Positions 1 to 9,281 are shown, counted from the stretch's first letter. The stretch: DNA of 35,696 nt from Pseudomonadota bacterium (GCA_029778105.1 JAKOQZ010000023.1:1-35696), one strand, 5' to 3'. Notes: a model not told the origin generated them from the sequence alone. Translations and numbers: made by a program.

Positions 1-699
1 GACCGCTTCGACCGCCTGCGTTCGGCGACGGTGACGGCCTACCCGCAGTCGGGCTTCCTCACCTCGAACCTGACGACCGAGATCATGACGCGGGCGGCGG
101 GCATCCAGCTGCCGCCGGGTTATGAGCTGAAGGCCGGCGGCCAGTCGGAGGCGAGCGCCAAGTCGTTCTCCGGCATGGGCAGCGCCGCGCTGGTGGCGCT
201 TTTCGGCATCTTCGCGGTGCTCATCCTGGAGTTCCGTTCGTTCAAGGCGTCGCTCATCGTCGCCAGCGTCATCCCGCTGGGCATTCTGGGCGGCATTCTG
301 GGGCTGTATGTCTCGGGCTATACGCTGAGCTTCACGGCGATGATCGGGATGATCGCACTGGTGGGGATCGAGATCAAAAACTCGATCCTGCTGGTGGATT
401 TCACCAATCAGCTCCGCGACAAGGGCATGCCCCTGCGCGAGGCGATCGAGACGGCGGGCGAAGTGCGCTTCCTGCCCATCCTGCTGACTTCGGTGACCGC
501 GATCGGCGGCATGCTGCCGCTGGCGGTGCAGGGGTCGGGGCTGTATTCGCCGCTGGCCTGCGTGATCATCGGCGGCCTGATCACCTCGACCTTGTTGTCG
601 CGTCTGGTGACGCCGGCCTGCTATCTGCTGCTTGCGCCCCGCGACAAGAAGCCATCTGTGGAAGATGCGCCCGTGGGCGCATTGGTCGCGGGGGAGTGA
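1..699 (+). CDS. RND efflux transporter, C-terminal fragment
   Basis: The gene enters from the left edge, and the frame is open from base 1. The visible 232 residues are the last part of an RND (AcrB/MexB-type) inner-membrane pump, which exports drugs or other small molecules using the proton gradient. The end of the porter domain (PPGYELKAGGQSE) is followed by the final transmembrane helices: ALVALFGIFAVLILEF, a helix starting LIVASVIPLGILGG, the conserved GIEIKNSILLVDFTNQ segment, and PILLTSVTAIGGMLPLA. The tail is short and hydrophilic. Its stop (697-699) lies just before the TetR-type gene, so the two are probably co-transcribed and the regulator probably controls the pump. Which RND subfamily it belongs to, and its substrate, cannot be told from the fragment. 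Confidence 0.93.
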   Translation, partial: DRFDRLRSATVTAYPQSGFLTSNLTTEIMTRAAGIQLPPGYELKAGGQSEASAKSFSGMGSAALVALFGIFAVLILEFRSFKASLIVASVIPLGILGGILGLYVSGYTLSFTAMIGMIALVGIEIKNSILLVDFTNQLRDKGMPLREAIETAGEVRFLPILLTSVTAIGGMLPLAVQGSGLYSPLACVIIGGLITSTLLSRLVTPACYLLLAPRDKKPSVEDAPVGALVAGE

Positions 700-704
700 G
701 GCTC

Positions 705-1355
705 ATGAGCGCTGAACCCGAAACGGGCGAGCGGACCTATCATCACGGCGATCTGCGGGCGGCGCTGCTGGCGGCGGCGCGCGAGATCGTCGAGGAGCAG
801 GGCCCGGAAGCCTTTACGCTGCGCGAGGCGGCGCGGCGGGCCGGGGTGAGCCACGGCGCGCCCTCGCATCATTTCGGCGACAAGACGGGCCTGCTGACCG
901 AGCTGGCGATCGAGACGATGAGCGAACGGGTCAGCCAAGTGGAGGCCGCCCGGGATGCCGCCGGCCCGAACCCGATGGACCAGCTCAAGGCCTGCGGCCT
1001 GGCCCACATCGCCTATCACATCAGGCATCCGCAGCTGGAAAGCCTGTGCTGGAGCGATACGCTCGTGAAGCGGGACAACGAAAGGCTGCTGGCGATCGTC
1101 GACCGCATGACATCCGGCCTCATCGCGACGATGAGCGCGGTGCTGGGCAAGGCGCTGCTGCCGGAGAAGGAGTCCAATCCCTCGACCCTGCTGGCGATCT
1201 CGGTGGTCAACGGCTTTGCGCAGCTGGTGAACGACCGCGTCATACTGAAGGATGTGCCCGAGCCCGAACGCACCGAGCGCGCCCTGCGGATGGCCTCGCA
1301 GATGCTCGATCTGGTCGGCGCGGTATTCAGCCCTGCCGTTCGCGACCTGGCGTGA
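705..1355 (+). CDS. TetR/AcrR family transcriptional regulator
   Basis: A protein of about 216 aa with a typical TetR N-terminal helix-turn-helix. The segment YHHGDLRAALLAAAREIVEE is followed by FTLREAARRAGVSHGAPSHHF and DKTGLLTELA, the standard helix 1-3 pattern. The C-terminal two thirds is the variable ligand-binding and dimerisation part. Two starts are possible: a GTG at 696 overlapping the pump stop, and an ATG at 705. I prefer the ATG because GGGGGAG at 689-695 sits 9 bases upstream of it. The position directly behind the RND gene suggests a regulator of that pump, though TetR genes are more often divergent from their target. The ligand is unknown. Confidence 0.9.
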   Translation: MSAEPETGERTYHHGDLRAALLAAAREIVEEQGPEAFTLREAARRAGVSHGAPSHHFGDKTGLLTELAIETMSERVSQVEAARDAAGPNPMDQLKACGLAHIAYHIRHPQLESLCWSDTLVKRDNERLLAIVDRMTSGLIATMSAVLGKALLPEKESNPSTLLAISVVNGFAQLVNDRVILKDVPEPERTERALRMASQMLDLVGAVFSPAVRDLA

Positions 1356-1358
1356 CGC

Positions 1359-1383
1359 GGAACTTGGGGCGCTGTAAGGCGTT
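1359..1383 (+). promoter_or_regulatory. EcfG-type (general stress response) promoter
   Basis: GGAAC at 1359-1363, 16 bases, then CGTT at 1380-1383. This matches the established EcfG sigma-factor consensus of alphaproteobacteria (GGAAC-N16/17-CGTT). It lies 4 bases after the TetR stop and about 46 bases before the ATG at 1430, so transcription would begin near 1390 and give a leader of about 40 bases. The match is read from sequence; stress induction of the downstream gene is inferred. Confidence 0.6.
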
Positions 1384-1429
1384 GAACATGGCTTCCACGT
1401 CCAAGCGTGCCGCATATCGAGAGGTTCCC

Positions 1430-1957
1430 ATGAAACCCGTCGCCCTCCTGCTCAGCCTGGCGCTGGGCGTCGGCATGGCCGCCGCACCGGCGCTGGCTGC
1501 GCCGATGATCGCGAAAAGCGAGAAAAGCCATGGCAAGGGTCACGGAAACGGAAACGGCAATGGCAACGGCCATTCCGAAAACCGCGGCCAGGGCCATGAT
1601 GACGCTACGGAACATGGCGAGGGTCACGACGATAACGGCAACCGTGGCGAGGGGCGGTTCAGCGACCGTGACCGCGACCTGGTGGTGACCTATTTCCGCG
1701 ACGAAACCGCGGCCGGGCGGTGCCCGCCCGGGCTGGCGAAGAAGAATAACGGCTGTCTGCCCCCGGGGCAGGCGAAGAAGATCTGGGGCCGGGGCGAGGC
1801 GATTCCGGCGGGATATTCGATCTATGACCTGCCGGCGCCGCTGTATGACCGCCTGTCGCCGCCGCCCTATGGCTACCGTTATGTCGTAGTGGACGGCGAT
1901 GTGCTGCTGATCGAGACGGCGACGCGGCTGATCGTCGACCTCATTCTGAGCCCGTAA
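1430..1957 (+). CDS. Secreted RcnB/CigR-like protein
   Basis: A 175-aa protein with a clear signal peptide (MKPVALLLSLALGVGMAAAP, then ALA as the cleavage site). A low-complexity stretch of Gly/Asn/His repeats (KGHGNGNGNGNGHSENRGQG) could bind metal or be disordered. The C-terminal domain has CPPGLAKKNNGCLPPGQAKK, then YGYRYVVVDGDVLLIETAT and a short hydrophobic end; this is the pattern of the RcnB family, including proteins annotated as CigR-like. It presumably acts in the periplasm or at the inner-membrane face. The open frame extends upstream to 1046, but the signal peptide and GAGAGG at about 1419-1424 favour the ATG at 1430. An EcfG-like promoter lies just upstream. Function in this organism is unknown. 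Confidence 0.8.
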   Translation: MKPVALLLSLALGVGMAAAPALAAPMIAKSEKSHGKGHGNGNGNGNGHSENRGQGHDDATEHGEGHDDNGNRGEGRFSDRDRDLVVTYFRDETAAGRCPPGLAKKNNGCLPPGQAKKIWGRGEAIPAGYSIYDLPAPLYDRLSPPPYGYRYVVVDGDVLLIETATRLIVDLILSP

Positions 1958-2060
1958 CGCCCGGCCGCGCCCGCGGCGTTCCGACGCGGCGGCGGCTCTG
2001 CGCCATGTTGCCGCCGCAAAGGCTTAGCCCTTATCCTCCCCGTTCGTATCAAGCGACCTG

Positions 2061-2080
2061 CCGGGGCCTTTCGGCCCCGG
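2061..2080. other. Perfect hairpin upstream of the STAND gene
   Basis: CCGGGGCC (2061-2068), loop TTTC, GGCCCCGG (2073-2080): a perfect 8-bp stem in the 154-base gap before the ATG at 2112. No T-run follows, so it is not a typical intrinsic terminator on either strand. It may be the end of the upstream transcript or a leader structure. Confidence 0.4.
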
Positions 2081-2111
2081 TAGCGGCGCGCGTCCAGTTT
2101 CGGGGCCGTTC

Positions 2112-5100
2112 ATGCCTAAGCCATTGCGTATCTTCATTTCCTCTCCCGGCGACGTGTCGGCCGAGCGGCGGCGCTCGGCGCTGGTCGTGGAGAGCCTGAA
2201 GAAGGAATTCGCGCGCTTCTTCGACATCTCGGCCTATCTCTGGGAGCACGAGGCGATGCTCGCCACGGGCCACTTCCAGGATGTGATCGAGCCGCCGAGC
2301 CAGTCGGACATCGTGGTGCTGATCCTGTGGTCGCGGCTCGGCACGCCGCTGCCGGAGAAATCGGCCAAGCGGGAATATCGCGGCATTGACGGGCGCACCC
2401 CCGTCACCGGCACGGAATGGGAATACGAAGACGCGCTGGCGGCCAACCGCTCGAAGGGCGCCCCGGATCTGCTGGTCTACCGCTCGAACCGCGAGCCGCA
2501 GATCTCGCTGCGCGATCCCAACAAGAAGGCGCTGGCCGAGGGACAGTGGAACGCGCTGGAGAGCTTCTGGTCGCGCTATTTCCAGGCGGGCGGGGTTTTC
2601 CTGTCGGCCTATCACGGCTTCGACGATCTGGAAGATTTCGGCGACATGCTGGAGGCGCATCTGCGCCAGCTGATCCGCAGCCGGATCGAGAAGGGCCGGA
2701 TCGAGGCCGGCGCGGATGTGCGCGCGACCTGGCTGCAGTCGCCGTTTCGCGGCCTCTCGTCGTATGATTTCGAACATGCGCCGATCTTCTTCGGGCGCGG
2801 CGCGGCGCAGCTGAAGGCGGTCGAGCAGGTCGTCCGCAACGCGAATGAAGGCCGCGCCTTCCTGCTGGTGCTGGGCGCGTCGGGCTCGGGCAAGTCGAGC
2901 CTCGTGCGCGCAGGCCTGCTGCCCAATCTCTTCGCACGCGGCGTCGCCGACGGGGCGGGGCTGTGGCGGCGGGCGATCTTCAAGCCGGGCGATGCGGACG
3001 GCAATCTGTTCGGCGGTCTCGCGCGGGCGCTGACCGAGAACCGCGTGAAGGAAGGCGTCGGCCTGCCCGAACTGCTGGGTCCGGGCGTGACGACGGAGCA
3101 GCTGGAGGCGGCGCTGCGCCGCTCAATCGACGATCCCTCGTTCGTGTTCGCGCCGGCGATCGGCAAGATCACCCATGAGGCGCGCGCCGACGGGCGCATC
3201 ATGGGGCACGAGAACGCCAAGCTGGCGCTGGTGCTGGATCAGCTCGAAGAAATCTTCACCGACGCCTCGATCTCGACCGAGGAGCGCAACAGCTTCATCC
3301 GCCTGATCGGATCGCTGACCAGGACCGGCATGGTATGGGTAATCGGCTCGATGCGGTCGGACTTCTGGCACCGCGCGGCGGCAAGCCCGGAACTGGTGGC
3401 GCTGGCCGACGGCACGGGCCGCATGGACCTGCTGCCGCCGAGCCAGGCGGAGCTGGCCGAGATGATCCGCCGTCCGGCGGCGGCGGCCGGGCTGTCGTTC
3501 GAAGACCATTCCGAAACGCGCATCGGCCTCGATGCCGTGATCGCGGAAGAGGCGGCGCGCGACCCGGGTTCGTTGCCGCTCGTCTCGTTCATGCTCGATG
3601 CGCTCTACAAGACCGACATCGAGAAGGCCAAGGGCAGCGTCCTCACCTATGGCACCTATGAGGCGCTGGGCGGCATCCGCGGCGCGATCGCGACACGCGC
3701 CGACGAAATCCTGAACGCACAACCGGCCGACGTGCAGGCGGCGCTGCCTTCGGTGTTGCGCGCGCTGGTCACCGTCGACGGCGACCGCGACCAGAACGCG
3801 ACGGCGCGCATGGCGCCGCTGACGGCGTTTCCCGCCGGATCGCCCCGCCGGGCGCTGGTGGATGCGTTCCTCGATCCGGCCGCGCGCCTGCTGATCGCCG
3901 ATGGCGATGGCGGCGAAGCGCGCGTGCGCGTGGCGCACGAAGCGCTGATCAACCACTGGGCGCGGGCGCGCGAACAGATCAATCGCGACCGCCGCGACCT
4001 TGAGACCCGCGCGCGCCTTGAAGAAGACGAAGCGTTGTGGCGCGCCGCGCCGCCGAACGAGAAATCTGCGCGCCTGCTGGAAGGCCTGGCGCTGGAAGAG
4101 GGCAAGGATCTCGTCGGCAAATGGGACGACGAACTGCCCCAGTCGCTGAAGGACTACATCGCCGAAAGCACCAAGGCGGCGAACAGCCGCCGCCGCCGCT
4201 CGTTCCGCATCATGACCGGCATCGCCGCCGTGATGGCGGTGCTGGCTGCGGGAGCGGCGGTGCTTGGCTTCTTCGCGCAGCAGGAAAGCGACCGCGCGCA
4301 GGAGCAGACCGTCATCGCGCAGGGCGAAAGCGAGCGCGCGAAGGCCGCCGAGTCGCGGGCCGAAGACCAGTTGAAGGAAACCCAGCTCGGCAGCGCCCGT
4401 CTGGTCGCGGGCCAGTCGAGCGCCGCATCGAAAGCGGGCAACTCGGAATTGTCGCTGGCGCTGGCGGTGGAATCGGTGCGGATCGCCGAAGAAACCGGGC
4501 GCGATCTGCCGCAGGCCTCGCTCTCGGCCCTGCAGCACGCCGCCTCGACCGATACGATCGTTTCGGTTCTGGCGGACACCGCGGCGGAAATCACCAGCAT
4601 CGACTTCGCCGCGGACGCCTCGAATATCTACACCTATGGCGGGGGCCGCCTTGAGGTGTGGAACACGTTCTTCGGCACGGAACGCGCGATCTGGGGGCAG
4701 AGCGGGCAATGGGTGGCAGGGCTGACGGCCGACAAGGCGGGCAAGTTCGTCTTCATCACCTATGAGGACAATTCGGGCGACCTGCTGACGGCCGACGGCC
4801 TGCAGAGCGTCGGCGGCAGGTTCACCTTCCCGGCCTTGCCGGTCGCCAGCAATATCGACGCGCAGGGCCGCGCGGTGATCGTCGCGGACCAGAGCGGCGG
4901 CGTGCATTTCATCAACACCGCCGACCAGTCGATCGCCTCGGCCGCATCGGGCCATCAGGGCGCGATCGTCGCTGCGGCGATCGCCGACAATCTCTCGATC
5001 GCCGTGACGGCCGATAATGCCGGCCATGCCGTCATCTGGGACATGACGACCCACCAGCCGCGCATCAACGTGACCCATGGCGCGGCCGAGAACCCCATCG

Positions 5101-7388
5101 CCATCACCGACATCACGATCGCGCCCAACGGATCGCAGGTGGTTCTGATCGGCGGCGGCCTCGGCACGGTCTATGACAGCGCGGGCCAGTTCATCAAAGA
5201 GATCAATATCGGCGCGGACAGCCTCTACAAGCTGCTCTACACGCCCGATGGCCGGAACGTCGTCTTCACGGTCGGCAAGAACGTCTATATCGCCTCGTCG
5301 ACGGATTTCGTGCCGCAGCGTACGCTGAGCGGCCACACCTTCGATGCGCGCTATCTGTCGATGTCGGCGGACGGCAAGCGCATCCTCACGTCGGGCGGCG
5401 ACAACACGCTGCGCCTCTGGGACTATGCCTCGGGCGCGACGCTGCGGGTGTTCCGGTCCTCGCGCATCGTCAATGGCCAGAGCCTGAGCGCCGACGGGCA
5501 ATATGTTGCGGCGAACTACGACGACGGCACGGCCGTGGTCTATGCGGTCGAGGGTCTGACGCCGCAGAGCGCGCGGCAGGTCCATGAATGGAATCTCAAT
5601 TCCGTCGCGTGGAGCCCTGATGGCCAGTATCTGCTGACCTCGTCGAACGAAGGCAGCGGCGCGAAGGTCGTGCTCTCGGACGTCGAGTTCGGGCATCCGG
5701 CCTTCAGTCTGCCGGGCTCGGACGACTCGTTGCCTTCCGCGACGAATATCAACAATGCGGTCTTCACCCCGGACGGGACCGGAATCGTCACCTCTGACAA
5801 TCTCGGTCGCGTGCGGCTATGGCGCGCCTCGACCGGCTCGCCGGTTCGTGTGATCGGTAAACTGCCGGAGGGCTTCGCCGGGCAGTGGGTCGAAGTGACG
5901 CCCGATTCGAAATTCGCCCTCGTGGCGCATTACGGGGGCGTCGGCGTCTACGATTTCAACGCAACCGAGGGCCAGGAGCTGCGGGTCTTTGCGGCGCCGA
6001 AGGCCCTGTTGTTCACGATGGGCATCAGCCCGGACGGCACGAAGGTGGCGACCGGCTCGTCGGATGGGCGCATCTTCGTGTGGGACTTCGCGACGGGCGA
6101 TCTGCTGTTCGAGCGCCGCGAGGACAAGAGCCAGATCAACGCGGTCAATTTCTCGCCGGACTCCAAGCGCCTCGTGACCGCCTCGAGCGACCGCACGATC
6201 CGCGTCTATGATGTCGCGACGGGGCAGCCCGATCTTCTGCTATCGGGGCACGACGATATCGTGATCTGGGCCGCGTTCAGCGCGGACGGACAGCGCATCG
6301 CGTCGGCCGGGTTCGATTCCACGGCGCGCGTGTGGGACGCCTATACCGGCGCCGAGCTGTTGGCCTTCAAGGGCCCCGACAAGCCGTTCCGCTCGGCGGT
6401 GTTCAGCCCCGACGGCAAGACGTTGGCGGTCGGCGGCGACGATTATCGCCTCTACCTGTGGAAGCTGCCCGAAACGAACAATGCGAACACGCCGACGTCG
6501 GGGCCTGTTTTGCTGCAGCAGCTTCAAGCCGATAGCGGCAAGATGCTGAAGGAGATGATGGCCTGGGCGCCGATCACGGTGTCGAAGCCGCTGACGGCGA
6601 CCGACCGGCGCGACAATTTCCTGCCGGAAGATGCGGACTTGCGCCATTTCGACCCGACGGCGGGTGCGTGCCACAGACTGGCGGCCTTCCCGTCGGACCC
6701 TCAGCGACTCGCGCCCGGCGTCTCGAATTCCGAAATTAACGCTGCCGACGCCGAAGCTGCATGCCGGCGTGCCCTGGCGGCGGCGCCGGACGATCCGCGC
6801 CTGCATCTGCAGCTGGGCCGGGCCCTGGCCATGGCGGGCAAGATTGAAGAGGGCGAGAAGGAAATCGAGATCGCGGTCAAGGCGAACTATGCCGGTGCCG
6901 TCTACTATCTCGGGTTCTGGCTGGTTGCGTGGAAGGACAATCCTACGGACGCAGAGCTGACGCGCGGCTACGAACTGGTGCGTCAGGCCTGGGGTCTCGG
7001 TATCGCCGATGCCGGCAATCTGCTCGCCGATGCGACGATCAACGGCCGCAAGCTCAGCGACGGAAAGGATCTCATCGCCGTCGATGAGCCTGCGGCGATC
7101 GCCCTGTTCAAGGACACGGCGGGCAAAGGCTCGTTCTGGTCTTCGTTCTCGCTCGCCCAGAAATACGAATATGGCGAGTCGGGGCTGGAACGGAATGAGC
7201 TGGAAGCGCTGTTCTATTACGGCATCGCCGCACGCCAGCTCGAGATCGAAGGGCTGATGGACGCCGAACGGCTGCGCTCGAACTTCCTGTTCGCGCGCCG
7301 GGCTTCGTTCGCGCGCTATCTGATCCGTCAGGGCAAGAGCGCCGAAGTGGCGGCGGTGGCGGAGCGGATCGCGAACTGGAAGCCTTAG
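2112..7388 (+). CDS. DUF4062/STAND NTPase/TM/WD40-repeat protein
   Basis: A 1758-aa multidomain protein. Residues about 5-150 are a DUF4062 domain (LRIFISSPGDVSAERR, then VVLILWSRLG), a TIR-like fold found at the N-terminus of STAND proteins. SPFRGLSSYDFEHAPIFFGR (about 208) leads into an nSTAND1-type NTPase with Walker A GASGSGKSSLVRAG (about 255), Walker B LALVLDQLEEIF (about 371), WVIGSMRSDFW (about 409) and a winged-helix region ending RVRVAHEALINHWARA (about 604). One transmembrane helix (about 698-722) and a charged coiled-coil-like stretch (725-790) follow. WD40 repeats (for example ILTSGGDNTLRLWD and RIASAGFDSTARVWD) fill about 820-1455. The C-terminal 250 residues hold TPR/SEL1-like helices (PDDPRLHLQLGRALAMAGK). 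The predicted layout is a cytosolic ATP-driven switch tethered to the membrane with a large sensor; the orientation of the WD40 part is uncertain. Its stop is 12 bases from the convergent SLOG gene. Confidence 0.88.
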   Translation: MPKPLRIFISSPGDVSAERRRSALVVESLKKEFARFFDISAYLWEHEAMLATGHFQDVIEPPSQSDIVVLILWSRLGTPLPEKSAKREYRGIDGRTPVTGTEWEYEDALAANRSKGAPDLLVYRSNREPQISLRDPNKKALAEGQWNALESFWSRYFQAGGVFLSAYHGFDDLEDFGDMLEAHLRQLIRSRIEKGRIEAGADVRATWLQSPFRGLSSYDFEHAPIFFGRGAAQLKAVEQVVRNANEGRAFLLVLGASGSGKSSLVRAGLLPNLFARGVADGAGLWRRAIFKPGDADGNLFGGLARALTENRVKEGVGLPELLGPGVTTEQLEAALRRSIDDPSFVFAPAIGKITHEARADGRIMGHENAKLALVLDQLEEIFTDASISTEERNSFIRLIGSLTRTGMVWVIGSMRSDFWHRAAASPELVALADGTGRMDLLPPSQAELAEMIRRPAAAAGLSFEDHSETRIGLDAVIAEEAARDPGSLPLVSFMLDALYKTDIEKAKGSVLTYGTYEALGGIRGAIATRADEILNAQPADVQAALPSVLRALVTVDGDRDQNATARMAPLTAFPAGSPRRALVDAFLDPAARLLIADGDGGEARVRVAHEALINHWARAREQINRDRRDLETRARLEEDEALWRAAPPNEKSARLLEGLALEEGKDLVGKWDDELPQSLKDYIAESTKAANSRRRRSFRIMTGIAAVMAVLAAGAAVLGFFAQQESDRAQEQTVIAQGESERAKAAESRAEDQLKETQLGSARLVAGQSSAASKAGNSELSLALAVESVRIAEETGRDLPQASLSALQHAASTDTIVSVLADTAAEITSIDFAADASNIYTYGGGRLEVWNTFFGTERAIWGQSGQWVAGLTADKAGKFVFITYEDNSGDLLTADGLQSVGGRFTFPALPVASNIDAQGRAVIVADQSGGVHFINTADQSIASAASGHQGAIVAAAIADNLSIAVTADNAGHAVIWDMTTHQPRINVTHGAAENPIAITDITIAPNGSQVVLIGGGLGTVYDSAGQFIKEINIGADSLYKLLYTPDGRNVVFTVGKNVYIASSTDFVPQRTLSGHTFDARYLSMSADGKRILTSGGDNTLRLWDYASGATLRVFRSSRIVNGQSLSADGQYVAANYDDGTAVVYAVEGLTPQSARQVHEWNLNSVAWSPDGQYLLTSSNEGSGAKVVLSDVEFGHPAFSLPGSDDSLPSATNINNAVFTPDGTGIVTSDNLGRVRLWRASTGSPVRVIGKLPEGFAGQWVEVTPDSKFALVAHYGGVGVYDFNATEGQELRVFAAPKALLFTMGISPDGTKVATGSSDGRIFVWDFATGDLLFERREDKSQINAVNFSPDSKRLVTASSDRTIRVYDVATGQPDLLLSGHDDIVIWAAFSADGQRIASAGFDSTARVWDAYTGAELLAFKGPDKPFRSAVFSPDGKTLAVGGDDYRLYLWKLPETNNANTPTSGPVLLQQLQADSGKMLKEMMAWAPITVSKPLTATDRRDNFLPEDADLRHFDPTAGACHRLAAFPSDPQRLAPGVSNSEINAADAEAACRRALAAAPDDPRLHLQLGRALAMAGKIEEGEKEIEIAVKANYAGAVYYLGFWLVAWKDNPTDAELTRGYELVRQAWGLGIADAGNLLADATINGRKLSDGKDLIAVDEPAAIALFKDTAGKGSFWSSFSLAQKYEYGESGLERNELEALFYYGIAARQLEIEGLMDAERLRSNFLFARRASFARYLIRQGKSAEVAAVAERIANWKP

Positions 7389-7400
7389 GCTTCGGGAGCT

Positions 7401-9110
7401 TCAGGCGGCGACCGGCGCGGGCGGGGCTTCCGCCCGCGCGTCGATACGGATGCACGCCATGCCGCGCTTGAGCGCCTGCTGCAGCGTGTCGTAGGCGCCG
7501 CCGGCCGCATCGGTCGGCGCGCCGTCCCACACGGCGACGAGCTGGTCCGAAAGATCCAGCATCGCCGCGCTGGCCGCGACATAGCCTGCGACATCGTCGC
7601 TGCGGTCGGGCCGGCAGACGAAGTGATCGGCCTTTGCGAGCAGCGCGCGAAACGTGTCGCGCGGCGCGCCTTCGGCGAAATCGAGCGCATAGAGATCGGG
7701 CGGGAAGGGCAGCGGCGCGACCAGGCCCCAGCCCCGCTTGAGCGCTTCTCCGGCGGCCATGGTGTCGGCGCCTTCCGCCAGCGAGGTGACGCAGACGAAG
7801 GTGCGGCCGGGATTCTGCGCGGCGATGGCGTCGAACACGCCGCCGATATCGGCCGCGATGCGCCCAAGCCCGTCCGGATTGAGTTTGTGGGGGCGGTGGC
7901 CGGTGATGCCCACGGCGACGGGCCAGGGCGCGAAGCCGGGCGCGGCCGAGAGCGCGGCCACTTTCATGGCCTGCGTCTTGGCGCCCTTGATCGTGCCCGA
8001 ATACTGGCGGTAGGCGCTGAACGCCCGGTCATAGGCGGCGCGGGCGGCTGCCGTGTCGCCGGCGACCAGCATCGCCTCGGCGCGGCTGACCTCGTCGTAA
8101 TAGGCGGACAGGCCGCCATCCTGCGGCGAGAGCCGCGCCGCCTGCAGCGCCGCGTCGCGCCGGGCCATGGCCGCGACGACCTCGGCCGCGATGAGGCGCG
8201 CGCCCGCAATGTCGCCGAGATAGACGAGCGTCGAGGCCGCATTGACGCCGAGATAGGCGTTGATGCGTTTCCCCTTTTCCCATTGCTTGCGATAGAGTTC
8301 GTGCGCCTTTTTCAGCGCCCCGGTCTGGGTGGGGTCGCGGTCCCAGCGGCGCTTGTAGATGCCGCCCGCGATGCCCGCCGTCTCGTCGTCGTCGGGGTAG
8401 CGCTTGAGCATGGCGTCGGCGGCCTTCACGGCCTCTTCCAACCGCCCCGTGCGCGAGAGTACCAGGGCCGATAGCTGCTGGTGGCGCTGGTCGCTGCCGA
8501 ACGCGGCGGCGCAGGCGCCGAGCAGGTCTTCCGCATCGCGGGGGCGGCCACAGGCGATCAGCGCCTCGGCGCAGAGCGAGGCGAGAAAGCGCGAGGCGAG
8601 GATGTCGTCGCGCCGCTTCAGCAGCGCCTCGATGGCGGCGTTGTCGCCCGCCTCCACGCCCGAGAGCAGGTCGACCACGGCGACGACGCCCCAGGACGGA
8701 TCGATCTTGGCGTCGAGCGCCGCGCGGGCCGGGGCGAACTGGGCGCCCTCCTCGAGCGCCTCGAACCAGTCGATCAGCTCGCGGGTCAGCACGATGGCCA
8801 GTTTCACGTCGTCCAGCGACGCGTCGGCCAGGCTGTGACGCACCACGTTGCCCATGCGGCGGAGCGTGTGGGCGAGCTCCTTGGAGATGTTGTCGATCAG
8901 GCGCAGCGCCTCGACCGTCATCAGGTTGGAGAAGATATTGGGCGAGGGCTTCTGGCCCAGCTTGCTGACCAGCCCGGCGCAGATGCCGTCGAGCATCCGG
9001 GCGCAGTAGAAAACCACGCCTTCGGGCGCCGCCTCGGCCGGAATGGCGACGAGGCGGCGGACCTGGTCGAGGATGATGTCGGTGCCCGATGTCTCCATCG
9101 GGGCGAACAT
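7401..9110 (-). CDS. TPR (DUF4071-like) and SLOG-like domain protein
   Basis: A 569-aa protein. The first 130 residues are helical (LTRELIDWFEALEEG). Residues about 150-390 are TPR-like and contain the pattern of the DUF4071/MAP3K TRAFs-binding family (IAGGIYKRRWDRD, LYRKQWEKGKRINAYLGVNA). From about 398 a Rossmann-like domain begins with VAVGITGHRPHKLNPDGLG, continues with VCVTSLAEGADTMAAGEAL and ends near DQLVAVWDGAPTDAAGG; this fits the SLOG/TIR-like group that binds or processes nucleotide-derived signals in conflict systems. No membrane segment is visible. The start at 9110 is chosen because GGGAG lies 8 bases upstream; the open frame continues far past it only as GC-rich shadow. It is convergent with the STAND gene and divergent from the first FHA-protease, with which it shares a 171-base upstream region. 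The ligand is unknown. Confidence 0.82.
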   Translation of the reverse strand: MFAPMETSGTDIILDQVRRLVAIPAEAAPEGVVFYCARMLDGICAGLVSKLGQKPSPNIFSNLMTVEALRLIDNISKELAHTLRRMGNVVRHSLADASLDDVKLAIVLTRELIDWFEALEEGAQFAPARAALDAKIDPSWGVVAVVDLLSGVEAGDNAAIEALLKRRDDILASRFLASLCAEALIACGRPRDAEDLLGACAAAFGSDQRHQQLSALVLSRTGRLEEAVKAADAMLKRYPDDDETAGIAGGIYKRRWDRDPTQTGALKKAHELYRKQWEKGKRINAYLGVNAASTLVYLGDIAGARLIAAEVVAAMARRDAALQAARLSPQDGGLSAYYDEVSRAEAMLVAGDTAAARAAYDRAFSAYRQYSGTIKGAKTQAMKVAALSAAPGFAPWPVAVGITGHRPHKLNPDGLGRIAADIGGVFDAIAAQNPGRTFVCVTSLAEGADTMAAGEALKRGWGLVAPLPFPPDLYALDFAEGAPRDTFRALLAKADHFVCRPDRSDDVAGYVAASAAMLDLSDQLVAVWDGAPTDAAGGAYDTLQQALKRGMACIRIDARAEAPPAPVAA

Positions 9111-9186
9111 GACGGGGGCTCCCGCCCAAGTCCAGCAAGCCCGGTATCCGGCCCCGCCCATGCGCCCTGCGGCGAAGCGGCGCTGA

Positions 9187-9200
9187 GGCGCAAAAGCGCC
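9187..9200. other. Small hairpin in the divergent intergenic region
   Basis: GGCGC (9187-9191), loop AAAA, GCGCC (9196-9200), in the 171-base region shared by the SLOG gene (minus) and FHA-protease 1 (plus). It could be an operator or an RNA hairpin near either start of transcription. I found no convincing -35/-10 pair here. Confidence 0.3.
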
Positions 9201-9281
9201 ATATCCGGGCTGCACAGGCCCGCGCATCGTGCTAAACCGCCTGCTGGCTTGGGGGAGCACCGGCCAATTGGGGAGTTCAAT

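Noticed and set aside
3123-5696. 857-codon open frame on the minus strand opposite the STAND gene
   Set aside because: Arg/His/Asp-rich translation with no domain; it is the GC-rich antisense shadow of the WD40/ATPase gene.
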